Assembly (NCBI RefSeq): GCF_932526225.1
Contig: NC_064037.1
Span: 14,273,703 to 14,337,702, forward strand
Length of the DNA: 64,000 nt
Source of the DNA: Nematostella vectensis
Taxonomy: Eukaryota; Cnidaria; Anthozoa; Actiniaria; Edwardsiidae
Reading direction: 5' to 3'
The notes below the pieces were generated by a model that did no database searches, was not told where the DNA came from, and saw only the letters and a program-made list of their open reading frames with translations. Every line of letters starts with the position of its first letter. Position 1 is the first letter of the stretch. Made by a program: the position numbers and the translations under genes. Of the stretch, positions 1 to 13,500 are shown one piece after another.

Positions 1-260
1 GCTTGGTCCCTATCAGAGTATTGACAATTTTCCAAGAGTCCACCATACTAATTAGTGGTACCTGTGTTTTCCAGCCTTGAGTCGCCGTAATAGATTATCA
101 AGTGTCTGAAGTTTGCCTGTTGGAGAAAGAAAGTAGCCACTGGTGTCAGTAAAAACAGATTGAATCACTCACAAGATAGTTGGTGCAAAACATGAGACCT
201 TGGGAGTGCAAGTCAAACTGCAAATCTAGCCTTCAAATCAGTAAAGCTTTTCCCTCTTAC

Positions 261-1543
261 CACAGTCATACTGAATCAGACGTGCTTCTGGGAACTGAAC
301 AGTCATGCCTCTTGATATCGGGTGCATGAAGGAGGTTTTTGGCATCAACTCTTTCTGCAGGGACTCAGCCATGATCTTGTTCGTATTTACTAGGTGTGGT
401 GGGGGGTGAGAAGTATGCATGGTGACCCCTACTGTATTCACAGCCGGCACGAAGAACACAAATCTGCAAAATGGCAGTCAATTTGCATGATTAAATACAT
501 TATATCATTTTATCTTGTGCTGTGTAGCCTGTAGAGTGTCATGGTAACAAATGAGACAATAAACCTAATTTCAAAAGAGAGCAGGTTTGCAAAGCTGCAA
601 TGTTTATCTGGTTGCATGCTTCTTAGCTTTCACATGGTCGATTAGAATTTTGTTGTTAATATTTTTCATGATGCAATGCAAGTTATAGCAGATAGATTGT
701 TATAGTACATAATAGCAGGGATCAAAATAGGGGCCATTTTTTTGGTGTTTGCCAGCTCTATTTTCTGTATTCCCATCTCATATTTTGAGTATGCAGGCTT
801 TTCCTCCACCAAAATCCATGAAGCCGGCAAAATCTAGCATATTACAAAATGAATAGAATAGAAGTCAATTGTTGTTCTAACCTTAATAATTAGGCTTATG
901 ATATGTTAAGACTCAATTAGACAGCACGATTTAGTTGTATGCGACCTGCCTACGACATGTCTTAGTCTCTAATTACACCTTATGACTCTCGTAGCCGAAC
1001 ATCGTAGCAGAGTAATAGGCTGATTTACAATCTACGATTCGAGTTGTAGTAGTGCCTTGCAGGCAAGTTGCAAACAACTAAATTGTGTTGTCTAAATTCG
1101 CCTTTATGTAGCTCTCGACAGGAACCACCAGCAAGGTGGTGTCTCACTGATGGGTTTTATAAGAGCAACACTTTTGGCCACCAGACAATTTACCAAAGAA
1201 CAAAAACCTTTAGCAAACAGAGGGTCAAGGTGGTCCAATAAATACAATGCACTGCTCTAAAAAAGAAAGAACTCAAAGTGTTAAACAGTCACTTGATATC
1301 TAATTGTTACCTGTTGATAATTTCATCCATTTCACAAATCCTTTGCTCTGGAGATTTGACAAGCTCGTTTAGGGAGTCAGGCATAACACAATTACCCCCT
1401 GTACCAATGGTCTCTACAATCGTGACAGCTTTCACAAGGTCTATACCATAAACAGGCTGGGCAGCACAGTGGGCTGTGTTTAATGCAGCTATGTGTTGAA
1501 GCTTGTCTCGTCGGTAAACAGACTTTCTATCAGCAATTTTACT
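261..1543 (-). CDS. SRCAP: SRCAP exons 13–14: end of insert, approach to helicase C
   Basis: Exon 13 (1311-1543) encodes [20 protein letters not shown] and ends at EMDEIIN plus two bases of an Arg codon. Exon 14 (261-463) encodes [20 protein letters not shown] and RLIQYDCG, aligning with human FIFVMPPVEAP, HACHPPP and RLIQYDCGK. Exon 14 ends after one base of a Gly codon at the donor GTAAGA. No further exon was recognised in 1–260, so the helicase C exons are outside the window. Confidence 0.85.
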
Positions 1544-4500
1544 CTATGCAAAGAATGAATAGTTTATTATAGTCAGAAACTGGTCTATCTAGGTTAGCAA
1601 CAAGTTATTTTATAATGCTAATGAATAAGATATTTTGGCCACAAATCAAATGTAAGTCACTTGGGATACCAAGCAGTCAAAAATGGATTAAAATTTAAAC
1701 TGTTTTTAAGTTAAGATTTAAGTCCTAGCTTTAGTCCTAGCCACACAACATATAAACCACAGCAATAGTCAATTTTTCAATTTGAATAAACTTCACACAT
1801 TGTGTATTCTTGTGTGGAAAGAATCTCTGGCATTTATACTTGCTTGCAATGTGGATTGAGAGAAGAGTAAATGGCAGCAATGCCAACTTACCAGGAAGAA
1901 TGGAGAAGCTCTGTTTGGCTGAGGGGTGGGTGCTTTAGTGGCTGCAGGTTCCACTGCCATTTTCTTTGTCTGTGAGACAGGTCTAGCCTCAGGGGTTACA
2001 TGGTGACTGGCAAGTGGGTCATTTCTCTGACTTGGAGACACCCCACTCATGTCTGTTGTAGTAGAGGCATGAGGGGGGTGCTGCCGATAGGCTTCATAGC
2101 CAACAGTGTGCCCTGGATATGGTGGTGGTGGAGGGAGGGACTTAAGCAAACCCATAGCAGACATCCCTGCAGTCTTGACATAATCACTTTGCCTGGTACC
2201 ATGTGGATGAGTTATGCTGTGCACACCTGGAGGTCGCTGTGTTGCCATACCCATTTGCATAGAGGTCACTGGCCGAGCAAACCGCATGGCATCTTGTGGC
2301 CACATGGATGAATTGGCAGCAGCGCTCATGGAAGATGGAAGCTGACGGTCACCCTGAGGATGCATAATCATGGGAGCTCCTGGGTAGCCCTCAGTCTTAA
2401 CCGGTGACACACCCACAGGCAGTCCTGTGGGAATAAGTCTTCTGACCTTCGCTGGTGGAACAAGTGGTGTCACAGGGTCTGGTAGTGAGTCTACCTCTAC
2501 GATCAGCTGTCGCGGAGTTTGCAAGGACTGTGTCCTGTATGCAGTGTAACTTGTCACTGTTGTCTCTATATCAGCAAGACAAAGGTTTAGGTATCCAAAG
2601 CTGACCTCCTCAAATGGTTTGCGTTCCAAGGCCCGCAGAACAAGAGATGCAGTGTAGTAATTGATTCCTTCAACTTGAAAGGGTGAGAGAGTGGGGCGAC
2701 CCTCAAAGAGATCTGGATGGTTGCATACCTGTAAGAAAAAGCTAATCTTTAGCTCTGAATGAACTTTAAAGGAAAATTGTGGAGTTCAACTCAGAACTTC
2801 ACTGTTATAACTGTATATCAATAACACAGACCATCCATGAAGCTGACACTCATCATGTACTGACAGCAGTTATAGGACAATAACAAAAAAAAAAAAAAAA
2901 AAAACTAAAAAAAAAAAAAAAAAAACAGACTTATCTAACAAAAACCCCTACCTTGCGTAACTGCATCAGAATGTTGATTACACTTAGAAAGTGTCCAGAT
3001 TCCAAAGTCTCCTTGGTCCTGAATAGAAAATATACATTTGAAAAACCCCGTATGAATGAGAAACTAGTTCTGACCTTGATATTTAGGATTATGCTTTGTT
3101 ATGTAGCATTTGACAGGAACCACCAGCAAGTGTCTGACTGATGGGTTTTATAAGAGCAACACTTTTGGCGACCAGACAATTCACCAAAGAACAAAAACCT
3201 TTTGCAAATAGAGATTCAAAGTGGCCTATTATCAAAGAAAGGAGAGCAAATAGCCAATATGATTTCAATGTAACTTATTAGGAAGAAAAACAAGTGCACT
3301 AGGGTTTTTCTTTACTGCCACTTACTTTCCGCGGGACATAAAGTCGTCATAGAGAAATCTTTGTCTCTTGGATAACCTGCACTTGACAACGTGTTCATAC
3401 TTCTTGGGCATCTGAGTCTCAACCTCTGATTTCAATCGCCTCAACAAGAAGGGTCTAAGAACCTAAATATAAATAGGGTTCATCTAAGCTAAAAACTCAC
3501 AAGAAAATACATACAGCAGGGATGAAGGTACTGGATAGTTTGTTGATGGGTATTGTTCAACCTTGGGCACTAAGGAGTTCACCATTTGATGAAAGAGTAG
3601 AAAGGTTCTAGGAATAAAATGTCCATGTTTTGCAGAGAAGCTGTGAACACTTCTCCACTTAAAACTGTACTTTTAAAATCCAGGCCACAGGGTCAGGATA
3701 TCTCGAGTCTAAGCCAGACTAGAGCAGTTTAATCATCTTTTCTGGACTCGGGATATATGGAGAATAAGCTAATCATATGGGGTCTCATGGAGTTGCTATT
3801 TTGGGGGGCCAGGATATCCCGACAATGAGCCAATCATACTGGATATCGTTATCAGTGTGCTGGGTATCATCTGTCATTACATGTACTTGAAAATCAAAGA
3901 TAAATTCTACACCTTATGACGCTGCATGAGAGGGTCAAATTTTTTCCACCAAACAAACTGTGTTAGTCAATTTATCATACTTTTTACTTTGGTAACAAAT
4001 AAAACAAAGGGAAATTTTAGGATATTCATGCATACTAGAACTAAGAAATAAACTACTGATAACGTCCTGTTCAGCGAACCAGAAAGGTTGATGTCAGAAA
4101 CACTGCTAGTATTGCACAGACCTAACGAACTCCTACGTGAAACAAAGGCGATTTTCCGAAAAGCATTTAATTGTTAGCATCTAGTGGTGCATTTATGAGT
4201 GCTCAAACAATCCAAAAAGTTTAAATGTTCTCATAATACACGTAACACACTCTCTGACTTTTGAAGCACAAATACTTGTTTCTCGGATCACCGTCTAAAG
4301 GGTCTTAAGAGCAACTAGACCCTTTTCGCCCAATTTGAAGATTTCGAAATTTACATGTTCCTTATAGTTCTGACAACACAGCTCTGCTCAATTAACCCAT
4401 CCTAGAGAACACAAGCGAAGTCGGGATATCTCGATTTAGTTCGAAAGTTCCTGCTACTGCGTACAACACAGCTCTGCTGAATTAACCTGTCTTAGAGAAG

Positions 4501-7500
4501 CACACGCAAAGTCGGGATATCCCGATTTAGATAGAATATCCCTGCTAATGCGTACAACACAGCTCTGCTCAATTAACTGGTCCTAGAAAAGCACACGCGA
4601 AGTCGGGATATCGCAAATTAGTTTGAATGTTCCTGTAAGTGCGCACAACACAGCTCTGCTCAATTAACCCATCCTAGAGAACACACGCAAAGTCGGGATA
4701 TCCAGAGTTAGTTCGAAAGTTCCTGCTACTGCGCACAACACAGCTCTGCTCAATTAACCCATCCTAGAGAACACACGCAAAGTCGGGATATCCAGAGTTA
4801 GTTCGAAAGTTCCTGCTACTGCGTACAACACAGCTCTGCTCAATTAACCTGTCTTAGAGAAGCACACGCAAAGTCGGGATATCCCGATTTAGTTCAAATA
4901 TCCCTGCTAGTGTGTACAACACAGCTCTGCTCAATTTACACATCCTAGAGAACAAACTTAAAGTCGGGATATCCCGAGTTAGTTCAAAAGTTCCTGCCAC
5001 TGCGTACAACACAGCTCTGCTCAATTAACCTGTCCTAGAGAAGCACACACAAAGTCGGGATATCCAGATTTAGATCGAATATCCCTGCTAGTGCGTACAA
5101 CACAGCTCTCCTCAATTAACCCGTCCTAGAAAAGCACATGTGAAGTCGGGATATCCCGAATTAGTTCGAATGTTCTAACTAGTGCATTCAGAACAGCTCT
5201 GCTCAATTAACCCAGCCTAGAGAAGCACACGCAAAGTCAGGTTATCCCGAGTTAGTTCGAATGTTCCTGCTAGTGCGTAAACACAGCTCTCCTCAATTAA
5301 CCCGTCCTGGAAAAGAACATGTGAAGTCGGGATATCCCAAATTAGTTTGAAAGTTCTAACTAGTGCATTCAGAACAGCTCTGCTCAATTAACCCAGCCTA
5401 GAGAAGCACACGCAAAGTCAGGTTATCCCGAGTTAGTTCGAATGTTCCTGCTAGTGCGTAAACACAGCTCTCCTCAATTAACCCGTCCTAGAAAAGAACA
5501 TGTGAAGTCGGGATATCCCAAATTAGTTCGAAAGTTCTAACTAGTGCATTCAGAACAGCTCTGCTCAATTAACCCAGCCTAGAGAAGCACACGCAAAGTC
5601 AGGTTATCCCGAGTTAGTTCGAATGTTCCTGCTAGTGCGTAAACACAGCTCTCCTCAATTAACCCGTCCTAGAAAAGAACATGTGAAGTCGGGATATCCC
5701 AAATTAGTTCGAATGTTCTAACTAGTGCATTCAGAACAGCTCTGCTCAATTAGCCCGTCCTAGAGAAGCACACACAAAGTCGGGACATCCCAAGTTAGTT
5801 TGAATGTTCTAACTAGTGCATTCAGGGCTCTGCTGAATTAACCGGTTCTAGAGAAACACGCAAAGTCGGGATATCCAGATTTATTTGGAATGTTCCTGCT
5901 AGTGCGTACAACACAGCTCTGCTCAATTAAATGGATATTTCGACTATACGTGTTTCTGTCTGATTACGTGAAATTATAGGCAGAAATAAAATCAAATTAG
6001 CAGATCTAAATGATTTGAGACAGTGTCTCAAATATCAGAAAGGTAATTTACGTGTTAGTGCAACCTAGATTTACAGGGACTAGTCTGCTAAGCTATACAT
6101 TAAGAGTAAAATATTCCTCTCTTTCAGTATGCATAACCGACTGCAGCCTTAGATAGATTGTTGACAAAGTAAAGACTACGAAAATAGGCCTACACAGTTT
6201 GTTTGAAAGAAAAATATGACATAGATTGGATGTTTGGAATGTAAATGGAAATGTCTTACCTTGTGCAGTCTTTTTACAAGGTTCTCATTGTATTCCCTAC
6301 TCCCCTCAATCATTCCTGTCAAAGGGTTAGAGAACCACTCTTTGAAGTCCTTATGGGACTGGAACAGGTGTGGCATCAGAAAATGCATGAGCGACCACAG
6401 CTCCATTAGACTATTCTGCAGGGGTGTTCCTGTTAGAAGGAGGCGGCGTTGGCTATTGAAGTTCAGCAGATACTGCCATCTTTGAGACTTGAAATTCTTG
6501 ATGTTTTGGGCCTGTGAGGAGCAAATACAAAACCATCAACCTTCCCCATACAAGTGCTGCATCAAAATTATGTTACAGAAGTTATTTGGAACCAATAAAT
6601 ATTGGTTGACAAGATGAGGTTTAGTCTATTTTATTTGATTCTAGCTGTACAAGCAAAGTGAGTATAGATATAGATTTGTGCACACCTCATCAAGGATGAA
6701 GTACTTCCATTTCTTTCTCCTAAAGGCTTGATGGTCTTGAACAACAAGTTTGTATGATGTGATACACACATGGAAGGCATTACACTTTGTCCAGCCCTGG
6801 AAGAAGAGAAATAAATCTATTAGAAAAGAATCCACTGAACATGATGTATTTGAAACCCCAGAGAATGAAATATTACTCTCGACAGGAACCAAGAACAAGG
6901 TTGGACATGCCTCGTCTTGGGTTTTATAAGAGTGTTTCTTTCTTTGGCCAATGGTAATTTTCAAACAGTATGGATAACAGCTTGAAGTTATATACAAAGG
7001 CCAGAATTTCTGATGCACTTGGGTAAATACATTTTTACAAACCTGTCTCTTCAGCTTGCGTTCTTTTTGGTTTCCATAGTAAGTCAGGATTTTGAACCCC
7101 GGCAGCCATTTCTTGAACTCCATTTCCCAGTTAAGCATGACACTTGTAGGTACTACCACTAAGTGGGGACCCCAGATTCCTTTTTCGCAGGCGAGATGAG
7201 CCAGCAATGATATGGTCTGGATGGTTTTACCAAGTCCCATCTCGTCTGCCAGGATGCCGTTCAACCTCTTCTCATGCATGGTGACCAGCCAGTCCAAGCC
7301 AATCAGTTGGTACTCACGCAAAGTACCACGCAACAGGAAGGGCACTTGAGTTTGAATCTAAAAAAAAAAAAAAAAAAAAAACACACTTCTCTAGGTAAAA
7401 TACTATGAAAGTATCCAGTAGAAATCACAGTATCATAAAATCTAAGAGGATAAAAGAAGGAACAAGGGATTCTGGTGTAAGAGCATAAGCAGTAGCCTTA

Positions 7501-10500
7501 TTGCACCATAAATCCACATCCTTTAGTCAGTTTGAGAAATGTAACTCTCGACAGGAACCAAGACCAGGTGACACCCCTCAGTCATGGGTTTTATAAGAGT
7601 AATAATCTTGGCCACTTGAAATTACCAGTGCAGTATTAAAAACTGTCTGACATTGGATTAAATGGCCAGATAACAGATAGGAATTACAGTAGGAACATAC
7701 CTGGGTTGTCTCTAGGGTGAAGCCCTTGGGTTGAAGACTTTCCGCAGTAGCAGCCGCACTTGTCAGTTGGTCGTCAGGGGTGTCTCCCTCTTCTTCCTGC
7801 CTGACAAGGAACTCTGTGGACTCCTCTTCAGTGGCCTCCTCCTCTTCTTCCTCTTCAGATGTGTCCGCTGGTGTTCCCTCCTCAGTATGAAGATAGTCAG
7901 AGGTGTCATCACCTGTGCCATATATCTTGAGAAGCTCTTCAATAGGCATGTCACCTTCGATTCAGAAAGAAATTTTGAGTTATGGCGAACTTACACACAC
8001 ATCCATTTGTTGCAGTGACAAGAGCATTTACATGCTTTGATTTATCAGCCCCCCTATTTTGATTGTATTCACAAACATAAGGACTGAAACCCAGGTCCCC
8101 CAACATCATTTCTGCACCACATGTTTCTGCCCAAAAAGCACTCTAAAATTTGAAAGTGGAATATTCTCTGATGCACTGATAGATTGGGATATATGATTAG
8201 CCATAAATAATTGTTGACAAAGCACTTTAACCCTTTCAGGCCTAAGTTTCCAGAACTGACAAATGACCCCCTGTCCTGAATTAATTAACCTCACACAACT
8301 CAAGTTATAGTCACCTTCAAACATTGCTTTATTGTAAGGAAACTACTGATTATTGTAGCTAACAATATAGAAATTGCTTACTCCCCATATAATAAGTATT
8401 CTTTTAAGCCTAAAATGGGGTCAAACAAGCTTGGTTTAAGAGAATTACAAAGCAATGAAAATCATGTTTTTGAATTTCCCGCCACTAATCCACCTATTGT
8501 ACAGTCTTTGTCAAGAGAACAATTTACTATACCTAAGCAGAAAGCTATAGAAACTAGAATTCAGTGGCATGGAGTATTAAACTAAGCTCTAATGTTATTG
8601 ATGTCCTTTCCTTAAGCAGGGGAATGTCCGTATTTCAGTTTATTTGTTGTCGTCTCTGCGCTGCTGGTGCCATTCACGAAAGCAGTCTCCCACGCACAAG
8701 TGAACATCGCACTTTCGGCACCCGTTTCGCGTTTCCTTTGCCTTATTTCCAGCTTTTAGGCGCTTGTTCTTCGATTGGCAGTTTTTACAGGCTTTCGCCT
8801 TGTCTGCCAATTTCTCAGAAAAGTGCTCGACATCCGCGATAACCGGGAGAAGGCGCGGACGTCCGGCTCGCTGTCTTCCCTCGTAAGTTCCAATGAGGCT
8901 CTTTGCGAGTGCAAGTCTAAACTCGAAGTTAGTAAGTTTCGCTTCAGCACTCTGTCCATGGAACTGCCATGCGTTGATTATTGAGATGTCCATGTAAAAG
9001 TAAAATAAATATTTCCACCATTTTACGTGTCGTCTAGAGGATACCGTATAGTATGACCGATGCTGATCGCTGAGGTCAACGCCGCCCATGTGCTTGCAGT
9101 ATAGAGAGACACTCGGCGGCCTGTTGATCTCCACTTGGGTGAATTGTCCGTTGATTTTTCTCCTCCGGGTCACTGTGTCATCTCCCTCGGCCTCGCACAT
9201 AGTTGACAACACAGTCACCGGTTTGTTCGCCGCTTTATCTCGCCATAAAACGACTACCATGTTTCCTTTCTGTCCGAAGGCCGAGTCGCCTTGATTGGCG
9301 AGCTTCACGTTCTTCAAGCACGGTGGGAAATCGCGGCGGTTCTTTCTCAGTGTTCCACAGGCGTAAATTTGATCACTTTGCAGCTCTCGAAAAAGTCCGA
9401 CACTTGAGAAATAATTGTCCATAAAGACAAAATACCCGCAGTTCTTGATCGGCGACACGAGCTCTGTCACAATGTTGTTTACACTGCCGCCGTCACGTTG
9501 GTTGGGATTTTTGCCGGTGTAGATGGAGGACGTAATCATATAGCCGGAGCTCGCGTCGCAAAGGCAAAATACTTTGATCCCTCGTTTCGTAGGCTTCATT
9601 GGCATATATTGTACGAAGGATAATCGTCCTTTATACTTAATCATCGCTTCGTCAATTGATAATTCGCGTTTTGTAGCAAAATAGGCCTCAAAATTGTCTA
9701 AGCATTTCGCTTGAATTATGTCGAGGAATGGCTTCGCTTTGTAGAGCTTGAACTCTGCGCTGCCCCTCGCAGGCGCCGTTGTGTTATCGCACAGATGCAA
9801 ATAACGCAAAATGGCAAAGAAACGGTCTCTCACGATGGGTCTTGCAATGTTAGGCTGGTATAAAAATGGCTCACTTTCGCTCCAATAATCCTTCATCGAA
9901 GGAAGCTTCACAATGCCCATCATAATGGTGATGCCGAGAAACGCCTTCAGTTCTTCGACTGTTAGAGGTTTGATGTTTCCCTCTTTGTCGAACCAATTCG
10001 CGTCCTTAGCTTTCTTCCTTCCTTCGTCGTCAAACTCGTCAGGGTTGCATTGAACCGCGTACTTACTAGTCTCGGTCACAATGAGTTCTATCACCTCTGA
10101 GTTGAAAAACAACTCAAAGAAAGATAGGGGAGACAAGTTCCCAGGTAGGTTTTTCGGACCAAATCTCGTCTTCAATGTCTTCGCTCTCGTGGCCTTCGTC
10201 TTCGGAAGAGCTATCCGAGCTTGAACCGCCAATTTCTTGGCTTTCAAAGCCCTCAAACTCTTCATCATCGGACTCTCCGAAGATATCTTCAAACCATGAA
10301 TCCATTTGGTCAAAATGGAGTTCAAAACAGTGTAAAAAACGGTGATTTATCGCAGTAGATATTGTTCAAATGATCGCAAGTTGTATAAGAAAGTTGTTTG
10401 AAATTTCACGCTCTATCTACTGAAGCACATGGCATTCCCATATAAGGAAGTGGTAAAGAGTTATTGGTCAGTTTTTGAAGGTCACTAGGGAAAACGTCAA

Positions 10501-13500
10501 ATGACGTTCACCGTAAGATAATGCTATGTAACGCAACACGTCATTTGACGTTCACCGGCCTGAAAGGATTAACTAAGCAATAGAGATTAAAGAGAAAATT
10601 ACCTTCTTTTTCCAGATTAGCAATTTCTTCATCATGATTGGCATCACCCTCTACTTTCTCCTGTTCATCCAAGGTCTGTTCATCATCTTCCTCCGTCTCT
10701 TCTGCCAACACAAACTCCTTGTCTCCTTCCCTATCTGCTGCTGGTGGGACACTACATAACAACAAACACTTAGGTATCTGCGGCTGGTGGGACACTACAT
10801 AACAACAAACACTTTGGTATCTGCGGCTGATGGACTGATGGTACATTACATAACAACAAACACTTTGATATCTGCGGCTGGTGGGACACTACATAACAAC
10901 AAACACTTTGGTATCTGCGGCTGGTGGGACACTACATAACAACAAACACTTTGGTATCTGCAGCTGGTAGGACACTACATAACAACAAACACTTTGGTAT
11001 CTGCGGCTGGTGGGACACTACATAACAACAAACACTTTGGTATCTGCGGCTGATGGACCGATGGTACATTACATAACAACAAACACTTTGGTATCTGCGG
11101 CTGAGGACGGATGATACACTACATAACAACAAAGACTTTAATATATCTGCGGCTGATGGTACATTACATAACAACAAACAACATAACATTGGCTGCAAGT
11201 GTTCTATGGCACTAACAACTTACTAAATTTGACACATATTCCCTGTTGTTTGATGACCTCAGTATCTAAAACAACTCTAAACTTGACTCCTATTCCAAAC
11301 ATAAATAATTTGTTTAATCTTAAGATTGTAACTTTCGACAGGAACCATGACCAGGTGAACACCCCTTAGTCATGGGTTTTATAAGAGTATTAATCTAGAC
11401 CACTTGAAATTACCAGTGCAGTATAAAAGACCGTCTGATATTGGATTAAATGGCCACCAGTAATCAAAAAACTTTGTGGACTAGAACTCTAACAAAATCA
11501 TTGAGCAAAAACTTTTGATAACTAACCTTGCTTTAGATGTTGATGGTTTCTCTGTTTCCTTAGACTTGTCATCAACCTCTATGTCACTTTCATTGCTTTC
11601 ATCACTGTAAAAAGACAAATAACAAGTAAATTATTTTGTAGCTTCAAGCTGAAGACATAATCCTTTTTTCAGTCAACTTCACCTGCCCGAAGAAAAACTT
11701 CCACATTGGTAGTTGTGCTTTTCTCGATTGTACTACAACTGATACATGATTTAGCATATTAGCTAACACTTCCAATTTCAAAAAGCATAAATGATTACCT
11801 TGCATCATCAGCACTGGAATCTGCATCACTATCCTCATCCATGCTGCTTTCATCACTTCTCTCTTCCAGCATCTGAGGCGGTAAATTCTCCAAGATCTCT
11901 TCAATTGTCATTTCACTATCTTGCTGTAACAGTTCTATTTCTTTCTCCCTGTCAAGCTTCTCCACTTGCTCTTGCTCCTCAATAGTCTCCTCAACATCAC
12001 TTCCCTGGTCACTAGGTTCAAACTCACTGTCAACCTTGGATGAGATGGGCGAGGTGGGTGCAGTGGAGACTACAGAGCCAGGTGCGCTTGATGGTTGAGG
12101 CTTCAAGCTCTCAACAAGCCAGGAAGAGTACTTTTCTGTCTGGTCAACAATGAAGTTAAGCTGGTCATCTAGTGCCTTTTTACGCTTCTCTTCTAACCTG
12201 CTTTGCACTTTGTACTGTACAACCTGAGTAAAATAATATGGAATTAGTATGGAGCACTAACATAAGTACAACGACACAGGAATTAGGCAAAGAATTTCCG
12301 AGCAACAAACATACTACAGCAGCCATTTTGTTGTTAACAATGGTATATTTTTATACAAATTACATACATTAAGTAATTATGATATTTGCCAAATTTGATT
12401 AAGGAATTTCACCTTTTCCACATTCGCCCAGAACTGCTTAACCTCCTTGGCTATGCTACTGGCAATCTTTTTCAATCTGACAGACTCCTCCTTCTCTGCT
12501 CGAACTTCCTTGCTTCTGAGTTCTTGGTGGTGTTTCATAACTGCTCTTGATAACTGTGAGATACCGACATCACAGAAGTTTTTAATCACTGTTCCACTGG
12601 CCAAAGCCTATTTATGATTCAAAACTATATGCCATGCTTTTTTGAAAAAGCTTCTTACGCAAATGAAAGAACTAATTTCAACTACATTGAAACACATTTT
12701 TATGGGAGGGGCTGGGCTACTTTTTTTAAGAGTGGTGGTACTTATATAATATTTTATGACTTTAAGGAGGCACTAAAAAGCAAAAACAGTAGGTGCAATG
12801 GTCATAATAATACTATTGCTGATAACAACCTGATTCAATGTTCAATTACATCCATACCCCTCCAGAAGCCATGTCTTCACATTTATTGTATATAACAACA
12901 ACAGCTAAAATAATGTTACCTTCTTTGCAGCACCACGTTTCCACCGCCGCTCTTGTGCAAAATCAGTTGCCAGCCACTGCATTTCCTCAAGTAAGTAATC
13001 CCAATGGGCTTTCTTTCTTGGAGTTTCCTGTACTTTAGGCAATCTCCTTGTAGACCAAAGTCCCTCTTTTCTAAGCTCATTAACTCTTTTTATTACCTCG
13101 GCTTCCTTTTTAGCTTCAACAACAATTTCTTCCTGGCTGCCAAAGGAGTTATCCAAGACAGACATAACTGACTGCCCCTTGTGAACATAGGACAAACTTT
13201 TAGCATGGGCAGACGGGTTACCAGGACCATTCACTCGAGGCTGCCCTCCTACAGACATACTGCGGTGTATAGCAGCAGGAGTTGGATTAGAAGGATGCCC
13301 TCCAACAGGAATATTAGTTACATTACTGCCATTTTGATGTGGTACATTAACCATGTGTGGATTTGGTACTGAAGTGGATCGAGACAGTTCAGGTCTCATT
13401 TGCGTCCGATTCACCTGGTTACCAGTGAAGGGTGATACGTTAGGAGCAAATCCTTCAGGATATTGCTGATAAGCAGGATTCATATTGTAGTTGCAATGTG

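Noticed and set aside
1-237. Next SRCAP exon (helicase C motif V/VI region)
   Set aside because: No frame resembling LLRQLKAEGHRVLIFTQ was found on the minus strand; the next exon must lie outside the window.
10932-11198. 88-codon minus-strand frame (repeated [17 protein letters not shown])
   Set aside because: Translation of the 43-bp minisatellite in SRCAP intron 4.
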